Source: Saururus chinensis
Lineage: Eukaryota > Streptophyta > Magnoliopsida > Piperales > Saururaceae
Assembly (NCBI GenBank): GCA_035235625.1
Contig: CP141149.1
Location: 33,535,753-33,599,752 of the forward strand
Direction of reading: 5' to 3'
DNA: 64,000 bases
Shown here: positions 12,493 through 24,079 of the stretch, piece after piece
How the letters are laid out: every line of letters starts with the position of its first letter
Numbering within the stretch: position 1 is the stretch's first letter
Notes under the pieces: generated by a model
What the model saw: the letters and a program-made list of their open reading frames with translations, nothing else
Database searches by the model: none
Told to the model about the DNA's origin: nothing
Translations under genes and position numbers: made by a program

Positions 12493-13066
12493 TTTATATT
12501 CTTGGTTTTTTCTAATAAAATAAATTTAAAACAAAATAACCCAAAAAGCCTTAAACTCGACATGAGCCCGCTTAAGACTGTCATTTTGGAAGCATGTATA
12601 GGTTTATGTTAGGGCTAACATTTTAGTTTTAATGATAAGGTTAGGGCTTAGCTATTGCCCGGGCATGCTTACAGCCCTACTGCCAACCTTTGGGTTGGGG
12701 AGCCACCATCTCCTAATACGTTGATCTAACCAATCAAATAATGTAAAGAAGTTTCACATAATTATTGAGAGAAAGAGAAGGGACCTCGGAGGTTAAGTGC
12801 GCTTCTCAGGCATACAAGTATTTTTTATACTTTACTCTGATATTAAGCCGAGCATGTTAATAAATATACGTGAAATATTTATTTTTTAGGTCGACGTTAT
12901 ATGCTAAGCATATATTAATATAAATATCATTTATACTAATATGTATACTTTTAATTTCAAAAAATAAACTTTTTAAGTGCTCTTTACAGTGAGCAAAGAG
13001 CGCGAAAAACGTTCACATTAGGCACATGGAAAGAAGAACAGATTTTCGGTCGCATCACTCAGGAGT
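12493..13066. other. AT-rich intergenic DNA upstream of the PSMD9-like gene
   Basis: No gene, tandem repeat or transposon end could be recognised here. It forms the distal promoter side of the gene starting at 13307. Confidence 0.5.
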
Positions 13067-13223
13067 GGGGAAGAGTTACCACAGGAGCTCTTCATCCACG
13101 AAATCAACGGCGCACACGATAATACTAAAATCCATTGAAATATCTGCCGTCGATTTTAGAAATGAACGACTCGTATGCGTTACGCTACGCTCATTCTCAC
13201 TAGCATGAGAAAGAACTCTTTCC
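13067..13223. mobile_element. hAT-like MITE, third and most decayed copy
   Basis: Left end GGGGAAGAGTT and right end ..CTCTTTCC are inverted. The inner words GAAATCAACGGCGCACAC and GTCGATTTTAGAAATGAACG match the copies at 20365-20588 and 28212-28423. The left arm lacks about 35 bases relative to those copies, and no exact target duplication remains. It lies less than 100 bases upstream of the likely transcription start of the PSMD9-like gene. Confidence 0.65.
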
Positions 13224-13306
13224 AGAGGTCTGGCTGTTGCAAGTTTAAGATAAAAAGCCCTTCCCTAAAACCCTAGTCCAGGGAGGCGAAGCTTCTGTTG
13301 TTGAAG

Positions 13307-15999
13307 ATGGTGGCCATGGATCTCAAGGCGGAGATAAAGTCTCTGAAACAGCGACGAGACCTGATCGAGATTGAGATGAATTCTATTATCTCTCGCCTCT
13401 GCGGGCCTGGGGGCCCTGGAATTTCTGGAAATCTCCTGGACTCCGAGGTTCTGAATCCTCCTGTTGCTTCTATTCTGTCTTGCTCTCTTACATTTGCGGT
13501 TATTGCTCGCATATCTTGTTTTCGGATTCGCTTAAATTTTACCGGAAATTACCGGCGATATGGTTTGCTTGTTCTGGCCAATCAGCTAGTGGAGTACCGG
13601 TGACTTATGGTTTGTTGAATTACTCTCTTCAGGGATTTCCTCGTGCAGATGTGGATATTCCATCAGTTCGAGCTGATCGTAATCGTTTATGTGGTAGGAT
13701 GTTATCCCTGTTAGGTTTGTTTCGTGATTGCTAGCTGAATAGTTGTGCTTTGTCATCTAGTTTGTTGCTTTAACTTTTTTACGTTTTGATTTTCTTATTA
13801 CTTTCACTGTCAGTGTAAATAAAATATTTATGTTGTTCAAAGGAGATAGGTGCCTGTTCAAATGCATACCATCTCTTTTTACCATGCATGTTTGCACGTT
13901 TCATTTGATGGTTCAGGTTTTATATTTAGGAGATTCTATTAAGCAAACTGTTTGATTTGACCTCCATCGTGCTGTGAGCGAAGTACTGTTAGGAATCTGC
14001 TTGCTTGTTGTATTTGTAGTTCTAACAGCTAAATGCTATTGAATGTGCCAATGGTGGAAGGAGATTTTTAAGGCACTATTAATGATCAATTTTTTTTATT
14101 ACCGTTTGGTCCTTTGGATTCTCTGGAATAACTGTCCCGAGGAATGTTCTGGTTTTCTTAGCATAGCAAAGCAAAATATGTGAAGAATTTAAATATTGGT
14201 ATAGAAAGAAAAATCTAAGTTGGCTCGCTAGTCCAAAACATCAATTTGGTTAAAATATTTATACATTAAATTCAGGCTTCTTTAAGCTCGTGAGAGCTTC
14301 TTTATTTAGGGGTAGAGTGAGAAATGCATTAGATAAATTTTAGATGCAACAGCTGCAGGTGCATTAAACACCTTCTGCATGTATTTGAACAATGATTGTT
14401 TCTTAAAGTTTTTTTTTCCATAAGAAAGATTTATTAAAGCTTAAAATACTTTTACTTTTTTGTTGCATTTTTATTAACTCTCTCTCATTTTTTTCTTTTC
14501 AAAACCTTATTTCAGAACTGCGCAATGACTACAAAGATATTACGAGCAAAATAAGCGATAATTTAGAAGTTTTGCATTCATCACGACTTCAAAATGTGTC
14601 CATGGTTGCTAGATATCCAGGTATGTCATCAAGATACTCCACATTGATTCTGCACACAACCTGTGTCTTGTTGAACTCCCTCTGTCCCACATTAATTGTC
14701 TCATTTAAAAAAACACTGGTCCCGCATTAATTGTCCTATTTCCCATTATCCTAATTACTAGAAAGCTAGAAATATGCTTCTTTCTATAGTAGGAGGAGCT
14801 TGGGAATCCAAGTAGAAAAAGTTACTGGAAAATTTTGTTTTTTTGTTTCCTGAAAAGGTGCTGAAGTAGTTAGAGTTATCTTTTTATGGTCTAAAGGTGT
14901 TTCTCACCTTTCATAAAACTTACACTTTTTCCAAATGTAATTATTAATATGGGACAGTGGGAGTGCATGACTTGAATCTGCTCATAATCTGATTTTATTG
15001 TGTATAAAGTTTTTATATATTGGAATGAAAAGTGTAATAGTGTATTGAGTCATTGCTTCCTTGTGAAGAACAATTGGCTTCTTTGTTTCCATTATATGGT
15101 TGTCATGGAATATAATATTATATCTAATTTTATAAAATTGCACAAATTTGGTAAATAATGCTCTAAATTTAATGGCAATTTGTTTTCCCTTTTTTTTTGC
15201 CTTTGAAGCCCATGAAGGTGGATCAAATTCTCCCACATCTGATCCATCCGATGCTATATCAACAGCGCCACCCGATGTTGTTTCTGAAGATACTCTTATG
15301 GCTGAGGGAGCTGTTCTCAGGGTACCTTTTGCAGCAATTGATGATATAACGGATAGTTCTCCAGCAGCATTGGATGGAATTCAGCTTGGAGACCAGATCG
15401 TGAAATTTGGCAGTGTAGAAGCGGGGGATGAATTGTTTCAAAGACTTGCTTACGAGGCAACTTCGAACCAGGGTCATCCCATACCTTTGGTCATATTGAG
15501 GCAAGGCACTGTGGTCAACTTGACTGTTACACCTAGGCCATGGGAAGGCAGGGGTTTACTGGGGTAATATCACAATATCCATTTCCCCTCATAGTTCTTC
15601 AATTGAAGCTTTGTGAATGTTAATTTCTTATCTATTTTCATAGCAGCTGAAAACTGTTTGAATTATCAGATAGGACATATTGATTATAGAAGGCTGGTCA
15701 TTAGCCTTTTCTAATCAAAACTCAAATCAAATTCCGTTGCCATAACTTGTGTGACAATTAAATTGATGGGATATTCGAATTTGTCATGTCCTGACTTATC
15801 TCTCGTTTGTGAAATCCTGAAACGGCTAAATGATTTTTCCTGCTTCAGATATTCTTTTCATGATTACTTTCTTCAGTTCATTATGAAAAAGCTTCCCTTA
15901 ATTTGCGTTCAATTGCTGGAATTTTTTAATAACAAACAGGAATTGATTCAGTGACGATTTTCAATTTTGTTTTGTAGGTGCAACTTTCGAATATTATGA
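13307..15999 (+). CDS. 26S proteasome non-ATPase regulatory subunit 9 / Nas2-like assembly chaperone (PSMD9, p27)
   Basis: Five exons join to 227 residues: 13307-13447, 13633-13693, 14516-14620, 15209-15563, 15978-15999. All junctions are GT-AG and keep frame. Residues about 1-95 are the helical N-terminal region, with the conserved GPGGPGISGNLLDSEGFPR segment across the exon 1/2 junction. Residues about 125-215 form the PDZ domain, including SPAALDGIQLGDQIVKFG. The protein ends GLLGCNFRIL, the family C-terminus. Nas2/p27 proteins chaperone the Rpt base of the 19S particle in cytosol and nucleus. Length matches relatives (about 220). The start at 13307 is the first ATG; ATG 13316 is possible. 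AAACCCTAG (13268-13276) is a telobox-like motif just upstream. Intron 3 carries a Stowaway-like MITE. Confidence 0.9.
14675..14965. mobile_element. Stowaway-like MITE in intron 3 of the PSMD9-like gene
   Basis: The left end is ACTCCCTCTGTCCCACATTA and the right end ATATGGGACAGTGGGAGT, which are inverted matches to the CTCCCTCYGTCCC terminal repeats of plant Stowaway elements. The length of about 290 bases fits. It encodes nothing and is removed by splicing. Confidence 0.8.
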
Positions 16000-17640
16000 T
16001 GCAGTTCATATCATAGTTCCGGCTGGCAGGTATACAAGTGTATGGACTATGGACGGCAGCTTTTGTTGAAGATTACTGTAAATCTGATAGTTAGACTGTT
16101 AAACTTCTTCCTTTCTCTCTCTTTATGTGTAGTATTTCTCACTTGGAATCTTGCACATGTTGATTGTGTTATATTTACTGATGTCCTTATGATTTACACG
16201 CAAGTTGGTGGTGCATCATAAATGCATGGTGAACCAGCTTTGTGCATTTTCTTTACTGCTCAGTCCAAGGTGCGAGTAGGGGCAATAACCAGCTTTATAA
16301 GAAATACGAAGGGCTCTGCGCAAGCATGAGCAGTCAATTGTAACCTTTGGTTGGAATTATCAATCTGCGTCTGCTTGTTTGCGTAGAATTTGTTTGGACT
16401 CGTTTAATAAAAGCCCAGATTATGCGTATTGCAAAACTAAGTGTGTTTTTTATACACATCCCAAAACTGGAGAAAATGTGTCTGACTTCGCCCGCATCTT
16501 GTTGGTGTAGTTGAATTGCTAAAATAGTTTTTTTAGAGGAAGTAGGTGACAGGCGCGTAATGAAAATGTTGTGGGCAGCAATGATGGCCTAGGTCGTCGT
16601 GATTAGGTTTTTTATACCATATGGAGATATATGGGATCTAGCTGTCTTAGGTATTCAGATTATTGTTAAGCTTCAGAGGCATTATATGATAATACTTCAG
16701 TGTCATCAGTCATCACAGAAAAAAAAAACACAGAAGGCAGTTTCAGTATGGGACTCGGGAGAAAAGTGGTCCCTAGACTTGGCGGTCCCCTCCAAGCCTA
16801 TCAAGCTATTTAAACTTCCCAAGGATAGAATCCAACTTGGCCCTAATTTTATTATATTGAAACCACCGGCTTTATGAATATAGGTTTTAGTCTTGCATTG
16901 GCATTGATTGCCGATCTAAATTGTACCGACTGTTGTATTCCTTGTGTTAGGACTTGCTGCATTCTGGACATGGGCCTCTGATGGATGGACGGTCCAAACA
17001 GAATCCATTTAGCCTGACACAGCTCTTGTGTCTTGGCTGAAGAAAATGAGAAGAACACCATTATGCTGGTTGGTAGAACGTTCCTCAATCAGCAAGGTCA
17101 ACTCTCAGCAAAACAGAGCAGTTAATGAGGAGGCCGGGAAGGGTTCGAGTGAGACTGAGGCCCCGTGAAACGAGTTCTAAACGTGGGCTGCAAAAAGTGA
17201 TTGCTCCCCCCGTGTGCGAGACAAAAGGCTCACGAGCTTCTCCAATATGTTTCCCAGCCCTCGTCATCCTGCAGGGAAAGTACCAGAAGATAACTGCGAT
17301 CATTGATGATCGGTCATGTCCAAACAATCGCTAGAACTTCACGTTTTTCCAGGAGTCAACCAAAAACACTTTATTCGTGTTATATGTATCTGCTGCGAGC
17401 TTGATGATAAATGCATCTCAAATTAAGACTCTAGTGAAGTGTAAAGATAATCACAGTTAAGAATTTCGGCTGCTGTATACGGCTCCATTATACAGCACCC
17501 TAGTGAAGAATGAAGATGAACAGAGTTCAGTGATCGTAGTCATCTTCTGGTACTGGTACTCCATGGTCATTAATGAAGCCCTTTATTCTTCTGCACATGA
17601 GTATCCAAGTGCCATGGCTAAGACGTAAACAGCTCAGCCC
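16000..17640. other. 3' flank of the PSMD9-like gene; no gene seen
   Basis: 16000 to about 16450 probably contains the 3' UTR (AATAAA at about 16407). The remainder shows only short, unconserved open frames on both strands, and I see no transposon ends. A pair of related short words, ..ACAGCACCCTAGTGAAG / GACTCTAGTGAAGTG (17429-17505), is not interpretable. Confidence 0.5.
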
Positions 17641-17873
17641 AAGACTGAGCTGAACATGAACGGATAAAATTTTGTTTTAGTTTCAGTTGGCTGGCAACAA
17701 CCACCGTAATTACTAATGAGTCCCCGCCTCAGTGGCCTTTTTCGTAAATTCAAAACCAGTCGCCGAAATTCCCGATTCCCCCCTTCCCCCGCAACCGGTC
17801 TCATTGGCTCTCTCCACTCCAGGTCCATGCCCGTCCACCACCTGCTCCGCACCGGCAACTCCCGGTTATCTGC

Positions 17874-17880
17874 TATAAAT
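17874..17880 (+). promoter_or_regulatory. Possible TATA box of the DNA glycosylase gene
   Basis: TATAAAT sits in a locally GC- and CT-rich region about 950 bases before the start codon at 18827. A CT-rich leader follows, as in many plant 5' UTRs. A good donor (CCTT|GTAAGTAT, at 18311) suggests an intron in the 5' UTR. An upstream start codon at 18281 would read only ten codons. Assigned by position and motif only. Confidence 0.4.
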
Positions 17881-18826
17881 GCCGCCCCTCCGTTTCCCGT
17901 CCCCCTCACTCCTCCTTGCTGCTGCTCTCTCATTTTACCTTCTGTTTCTGACTCGCCCGATTTCCTCTCATCTCTTTTTGATGACGATAATGATTGCAAC
18001 CGTCTAGTGCAAGCTTCCGCCCTGGTTTTTAGGGTTTCTTCCCTTACCGATCGGAGCGCCTCTTCCGCCTTCTCAGCATATTTGGGGGAAGTGCGACTCC
18101 GATCCGCGTCCGGATGCGAGAGCTTCCTAGTTTTTCGAGGGCTTCTGGGGCGAAACCTATTCATTTGCACGGCCATGGCAGCTTTCCTCGTCAACTTGTG
18201 AAATGCAGCAGCTTCTGCTTCTTGTCTCCGTTCTGCTTATTTTGAGCTGAGCTGTGCTGAAAATACGGCAGGGGAGGGCAATGTGGTCCGGGAAGATGAG
18301 TGCGTCCTTGTAAGTATCGTCAACTGCGAATGCGGCTTCCGCGTCGTGCTTTTGAACTGTCTGCTTTGCTCGGGAGCTCTAGGTTTTTGTAGAAAAGCGG
18401 TTGTAGAAATTGCTGTTGCTAGTAACTGGAGCTTTCTGTACTTGAATAGCTAGCTTGGGAAGTATAAATTTCTAAATTGAAGTGCGATTTTGGATAACCA
18501 GGGGATTATTGTTTGTCCTAGCCTGTTGTATGGTTCGAAGTGGGGAATCGTCGATTTCGTTGCAAAAAATGGAGCTCTTTATGGGCCCTCAACAAGTTCA
18601 GATCCAAATTTGTTGAATTCGTTTCTCTGAAAGTTCCTTGATATTTCCGGTCTATTTTGTGTAATGCCCTCATTTTGTGATTAAAGCAAGGTTCCAATTC
18701 ATTGTCGCCTGGAGTGTAGTGCATTGGTGGGCTTAAACCGGATCGTGGCTTGATTCCGATCCGTTTGCAACCGATAACCCGCTTTTAGAATACGCTCGGA
18801 AAGTTCCTTTTTTTCCCCCTCCTATA

Positions 18827-21800
18827 ATGTCAGGAGCTCCAAGGGTGCGATCTATGAATGTGACAGATGCAGAGGCTCGGCCGGTGCTTGGGCCGGCTGG
18901 AAACAAGGCTGGGTCAGTGCCCGCTCGCAAGCCGCATTCAAAGCCTTCAAGAAAGGCGGAGAGAACTCCCGAACTTGCGAAAGAGGAGAAGAAAACAGTC
19001 ACTTCTCCTGTTCATGGTCCTTCACCTCCTCCTTCGGTATCATCTTTTGGGGTTCCTTCAATTTTGAGAAGGCACGAACAGTTTTTAAACTCTAACTTGT
19101 CACTCAATGCGTCTTGCTCTTCGGATGCTTCTACTGACTCGGTGCAGAGCCGGGCTTCCACAGGAAGGATCATTCGAACAAATCCCATGAGGCAGCTGCG
19201 CAAGAGGCAGTCTGCTCCTAAGCTGGATAGGAGCATTTCGGACAACTTCTCAGTGTCTTCACAAGATAGCCTCGGATCCTCGAAAAAGAGGTGTGCTTGG
19301 GTCACCCCAAATACAGGTGAGTTTGCCTTATTTGATTGAGGAATTGGTCTCATCTTTTCTCTTCACCGATATCATCTATTGTTATTGGGAAATGAAGCTG
19401 CAGATTCGTTATTTCAAGTTTTCTTAAGTACAAGATACCATAATGACGAAGTACATTTTACTTTGTGAAAAATGGAATTAACAAAAACGTTGGATTTGGA
19501 TGACCAGCATGTTCCATTCTTGTCCTATAACTTCTTTCTGCAAATATGCATGATGGATTTCGGCACCATCTTCCTAGTAAAAAAAACGTAGCTTGCTCAT
19601 CACTAGGCCACATTTATGACCAGCTTTGTCCCTTCTTTCCTATAATTTAATTTTGCAAATATGCATATGGATCTCAGCCATCTTCCTAGTACGAAACATA
19701 GTTTTCTCATCACTACGCTACATTTATGAGTTCTGTTCAATGCGGTTAGCAATTTCTGAACGGGTCCACTTGGATGGGGGTCTCAAAACTTCCACCCAAT
19801 CCACGTCTCAGTGTCCATTGATCTCTTTTGTTTTTCCTTTCAAAATTTGTTATTTCCAACAGCTGAGAGAGAAATTTCTTAAATAGAGCAACACATTTTT
19901 CTTCTTAAAAAACTCGATATCTTGGATTAGGGCCAAAATACCAGGGATTTTCATTATAGGAGAAAGGGGGGGAAGAGACATGGATTAGGGATAAGAGACT
20001 AAATTAAATAAATAACTCTACAATTGATCTCTGGTCATGAAACTGGGCTTTGCGCCTACATATATATAGACTCCATAACCCTAATCCTATCAAAACTTCC
20101 TAACAATTAGCTTAAAGCCCAATATAACATTAAATAAGAATAAACTCTTAATTGCCCAACAAATAAAATACCCTTAATAATAATTAAAATAAATCCTAAT
20201 TTTGGTGGATTCGAAAGCAAGACCCCACCACTAGGGCAGGTCATAACATACTACAACTTGGGAAGATATTTAAACTGGCTACAGCCAGTTAACTCCCAGC
20301 CTCTTTACGGGCTGACCGGCTGCGGCTGCATTTTATTGCTATGCACCGCACCCTTATGCAAAAGGGAAGAGTTTTTCATGCTCCTCTCTAACAATAAGCC
20401 CAGCGTAAGGAACACATGGGAGCCCCTGATATTTGAAATCGACGGCGCACACACTTGCACATGTTAGTACCAGTACCATTGGCGTTAATTTGTGCTAGCA
20501 TGTGTGCTATGGATCTTATAAATGAAGGGCTTCCATGTGTTCTTTACACTAGGCTCATTGTCAAAGGGGAGCATTAATAATGCTTCCCTGCAAAAGGGGG
20601 CTCATTGGAGAGGGACGCATTTAGAAATCTTCCTGCAACCTGAATGCGGTTGATTTCCACTGCCCTTTCAGTGTGGGGCCCTAACTGGGTCCTGCTGCTG
20701 ACATTGAAAGGAAGGATATATGGGGATTTTGTTCTCAGTGTGTATTGGATGCTGTTTCCTGTGATTGTGCACACTAAACCACGATTCATTTATTTTACAG
20801 ATCCTGTCTACGCTTCTTTCCACGACGAAGAATGGGGTGTTCCAGTCCATGATGATACGTAAGCAATTATTTCACATTGGTTTACTTGACTGTTAATCTT
20901 CTTCTATCTGAGCAAATTAAGTGCAGGCCTTCTTAGTGTTCTCATGTCATAGACAATATGTGCAGGAAACTGTTTGAGTTTCTGGTACTTTCAGGTGCAT
21001 TGGCTGAACTTACGTGGCCAAATATTCTAACCAAAAGACACATCTTCAGGTATTGTTTTGTCACCCCTTTCAATGCCTTACGAAATAACTTTGAATCTGT
21101 CTCCTCATATATATCTGTACAGGGAAGTTTTCCTAGATTTTAACCCTGCTTTGGTGGCCAAGTTGAATGAGAAGAAGATTATTGCTCCTGGAAGCACAGC
21201 CAGTTCACTATTATCTGAGTCAAAGTTACGGGCAATTATTGAAAATGCAAGGCAAATAGTCAAGGTAAAGTTTTTTTGCCTTGGTTTTGACTGGTACCAT
21301 TGGCGAATACGATTTAATCTTGTATTCTCTTTTGTGGTAATTGAGATAGTTATACAGCTCTTCAGGTATAGGGAGGAAGGGCATTTTCCTTAACTGTTTA
21401 GTGTCTGGAAATTCAGAATAAGATGAAAGCAGTTTTAGGCAGCAAATTTATGCTTTTGAATGTACATCTGCTGTGTCAAAGGTATTGAAAGCCTTCTGGC
21501 ATGCTATTAACTTTTAAAACACGATATTTAACAAGCACAATATGGGTTCCTTGTCATTACTTAAGCAACCAATTGTCATTTGTTTGCCCTGTTACTTTAT
21601 ATTTAAAAAATGGATGGGGAAACGTTAGAAGAGATTTTATGTAGACACATGTGAGACTTGATGCTGAATGTAATCTCAGAAGTGTTTATTTGAATGCCGC
21701 TTTGCTAATTCATTATTTATCTCATTACTGGTGCAGATCATAGAAGAATTTGGATCATTTGATAAATATTGCTGGAGTTTTGTTAATCACAAGCCAATAG

Positions 21801-22123
21801 TCAGCAGGTTCCGTTACCCTCGCCATGTTCCTGCAAAGACTCCAAAAGCTGACGTGATAAGCAAAGACTTGGTGAGAAGAGGGTTTCGTAGTGTGGGTCC
21901 AACAGTCATCTATTCATTCATGCAGGCAGCCGGAATAACCAACGACCATCTCATCAGCTGCTACAGGTTTGAGGAGTGTGTGGCTGTGGCAGGAGGCGAT
22001 GTCAACCAGGATAGTAAAGACAAGGGGAAAGTAGAAGAAATGAAGAAGACCGGAGGGGATTTTGGGAATTTAGGACTGGAAATAGCCATAAATGAATTAG
22101 ACATCTCGGAGGAGTGTCTATGA
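18827..22123 (+). CDS. DNA-3-methyladenine glycosylase I (Tag family)
   Basis: Five exons give 386 residues: 18827-19316, 20801-20858, 20966-21049, 21123-21264, 21737-22123, all GT-AG and in frame. The enzyme excises alkylated adenine in base-excision repair, probably in the nucleus. Residues 1-150 are a Ser/Pro/Arg-rich, likely disordered extension typical of plant members. The catalytic domain covers about 155-340. All four zinc-snap ligands of bacterial Tag are visible: C156, H171, H329 and C333 (NDHLISC). FHDEEWGVP and WSFVNH motifs are present. The position equivalent to Glu38 of E. coli Tag is Ser192 (LVLSGALAELTW). Residues 340-386 are a charged tail. Start MSGAPRVRSMNV was chosen as the first in-frame ATG after a stop; M10 is an alternative, because an AG at 18832 could act as an acceptor. 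Confidence 0.92.
19503..19732 (+). repeat. Tandem duplication of about 115 bp in intron 1 of the glycosylase gene
   Basis: Two imperfect copies (about 19503-19618 and 19619-19732) share 'tgcaaatatgcat', 'catcttcctagta' and 'ctcatcacta.gc.acatttatga' in the same order. Confidence 0.8.
20365..20588. mobile_element. hAT-like MITE in intron 1 of the glycosylase gene, TSD TGCAAAAG
   Basis: Terminal inverted repeats of about 80 bases begin GGAAGAGTTTTTCATGCTCC and end in its imperfect complement ..GCTTCCC. The flanks carry TGCAAAAG on both sides (20357-20364 and 20589-20596), an 8-bp (or 7-bp, depending on the exact end) target duplication as produced by hAT transposases. It has no coding capacity. 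Relatives are at 13067-13223 and 28212-28423. Confidence 0.85.
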
Positions 22124-22689
22124 TAAGAAAGCTGATGATGGAGGGTTTTGGTTGTTCGGGGTCACTCTGCTCTAGAGAAGGTAGTTCATGTACAAAGTGT
22201 TAAAAAGAAATTTTATGCATTTTTTCCCGTTTGTAGATTACGAGGGAATTGTTGGTTGTGCGTCAATCACATTCTGCTTCGATGTGTACATCCCATGTAT
22301 GTCAATATGAGAAACACGCAGCAGCCTGCTACTTCCGCCCGAATAAAGAGCTTATGTTCGTAACGATTGATTTTGCATAAATGCACTTAACCCATGTCAA
22401 TATAGGGGAAGTTTTAGCAATAAAACAAATATGGAGAAATGCACATAACCCCTACATAACTTGAAAATAAAATGTTATCGTATCATATCATAATTCATAC
22501 AATGATATTAAGCAAATTGGTAGACTGTAGAACTTTTAAAATTGGATGGTTTGATGCATGTTTTATATCATTAATCTCTTTTACCTCTATTTGACATATT
22601 CTAATTTCTGAAAAGTCAAAGATAGTATAATCATAATCCTTATTTTTTAAGTTATATTAATTATAATTAACCTTAGCTAAAAAATTGCA
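22124..22689 (+). other. 3' UTR of the glycosylase gene and intergenic DNA
   Basis: The first 250 bases are the probable 3' UTR, with AATAAA at 22340. The rest is AT-rich and holds no recognisable feature. Confidence 0.5.
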
Positions 22690-23170
22690 TATATTTTATT
22701 TAGTCCAATTAGAAAGAATTTGCTCATTAACAAGATAATTCACTATATCATGAAGTAAATTGCACAAAGTTCTAGATATTTTACTAAAGTTTTTGATAAA
22801 TTTTCTATAAAAGCCTACATGACATAAAAATAATATAATTTGTTTTACAGTTTGGGGAGGTGGAAGATGAGAAATTAAATCAATTTTAGCTTTATCAACC
22901 TCAAGGCCCTTATGTGATATGACATGCCCAAGAACAATCCATTTTATACTATAAATTGACATTTCTCTCAATTATGTACAATATTCTTCTCATTTCGTAC
23001 TTATACTAGGGATATGTTGTACAAACACTCATCAAATATAGAGCCAAAGATAAAAAAAATCATCCATAAATACCTCTAGAAAATGTTCTACCATGTTGGA
23101 GAAAATGCTAATCATGTACCACTCTTGGTATCGTATGAAAGCTTCAACGAGCTCTATCAAATGAGATCCT
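22690..23170 (-). pseudogene. Ty3/gypsy reverse transcriptase fragment
   Basis: On the minus strand 23095-23050 reads MVEHFLEVFMDDF, the RT active-site region (MDD). After a frameshift and stops, 22971-22690 reads IVLGHVISHKGLEVDKAKID and then GFYRKFIKNFSKISR, the standard thumb/RNase H-proximal part of plant gypsy pol. Stops and frameshifts show it is dead. No LTRs of this element were recognised nearby. Confidence 0.8.
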
Positions 23171-23682
23171 ACACGATTATGTTTCCTAGAACATTTTTGT
23201 AGGCCGCACGTATATAATATATTTTTTAATAATATTTTTTATATTTTTATATTATATATATATATATATATATATATTCATATTTGTGTATTTTAAATGC
23301 TATTAAAAAACCACATAAGAGCTCTATTAAATGAGACTTGTTGCCAAACTAGTCTGAAATATAAATAACATGCTCACAACACAAAGTTGTTCGACACCAT
23401 TGTGATCTTTGCCGACTTATGATATAATTTTTAACCTATGAAAGTTTGATTTACAATTGCCGATTAAGAGTGTATATGGGCCAATATAGAGCTTGTGTGT
23501 ATAACTAATGATCATTGTGATTATCAAAACAATGCATTATAACTATAGCATGTAAGAGAAACCTTTGTTCAATGTATATTTATTTCTAATTTATTTTATT
23601 TTATCCTATTTAATATCTATTTATATGCATAAGGTGCATGCATTTTTGCAAGTATTTAAGCAAGCTAATTTACTAATTTTGT

Positions 23683-23838
23683 TACTCCATCCAATAACAT
23701 TTTTCACTCCAACTACTTATTACACTATTTTTATTTTATCTACTTATTACTAAAATATGATAACATAAAATAAGACTTTCAGTATAGGACATTTTATTTG
23801 TTAAAATTTAAATAATTAATATGGGACAAAGGGAGCAT
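23683..23838. mobile_element. Stowaway-like MITE
   Basis: It starts TACTCCATCC and ends ATGGGACAAAGGGAGCATA, which are inverted and related to the CTCCCTTTGTCCC Stowaway terminus. About 155 bases, AT-rich inside, non-coding. Confidence 0.65.
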
Positions 23839-23899
23839 AATAGCCTATTCATAACCCCTAGTATGCTAAGTTAACTAATGTAAATTTATTTAGGAAAAA

Positions 23900-24079
23900 G
23901 TTTATATGAGCATGGGCTCACTCTCATTAGTGTGAGCCCAAAGATTATAGGCAATCGGTCTCAATCCAACAACACGAGGGGGCAAAAATTAATCTGCCTC
24001 CGAGTTATATACATCAAAATCCAATGAAACCCAATGCCTATGCTCTCATAGTCACACATAAGCTTGGGCTCATATAAAG
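23900..24079. mobile_element. Degenerate palindromic MITE, family GTTTATATGAGCC
   Basis: GTTTATATGAGCATGGGCTC at the left and GGGCTCATATAAAG at the right are inverted. GTGAGCCCAAAGATTATAGG lies inside. It is a diverged member of the family best preserved at 939-1138. Confidence 0.65.

Noticed and set aside
17634..18201. Open frames of 161 and 186 residues on opposite strands
   Set aside because: They cover the promoter and CT-rich leader of the glycosylase gene, contain the TATA-like site and show no family motif.
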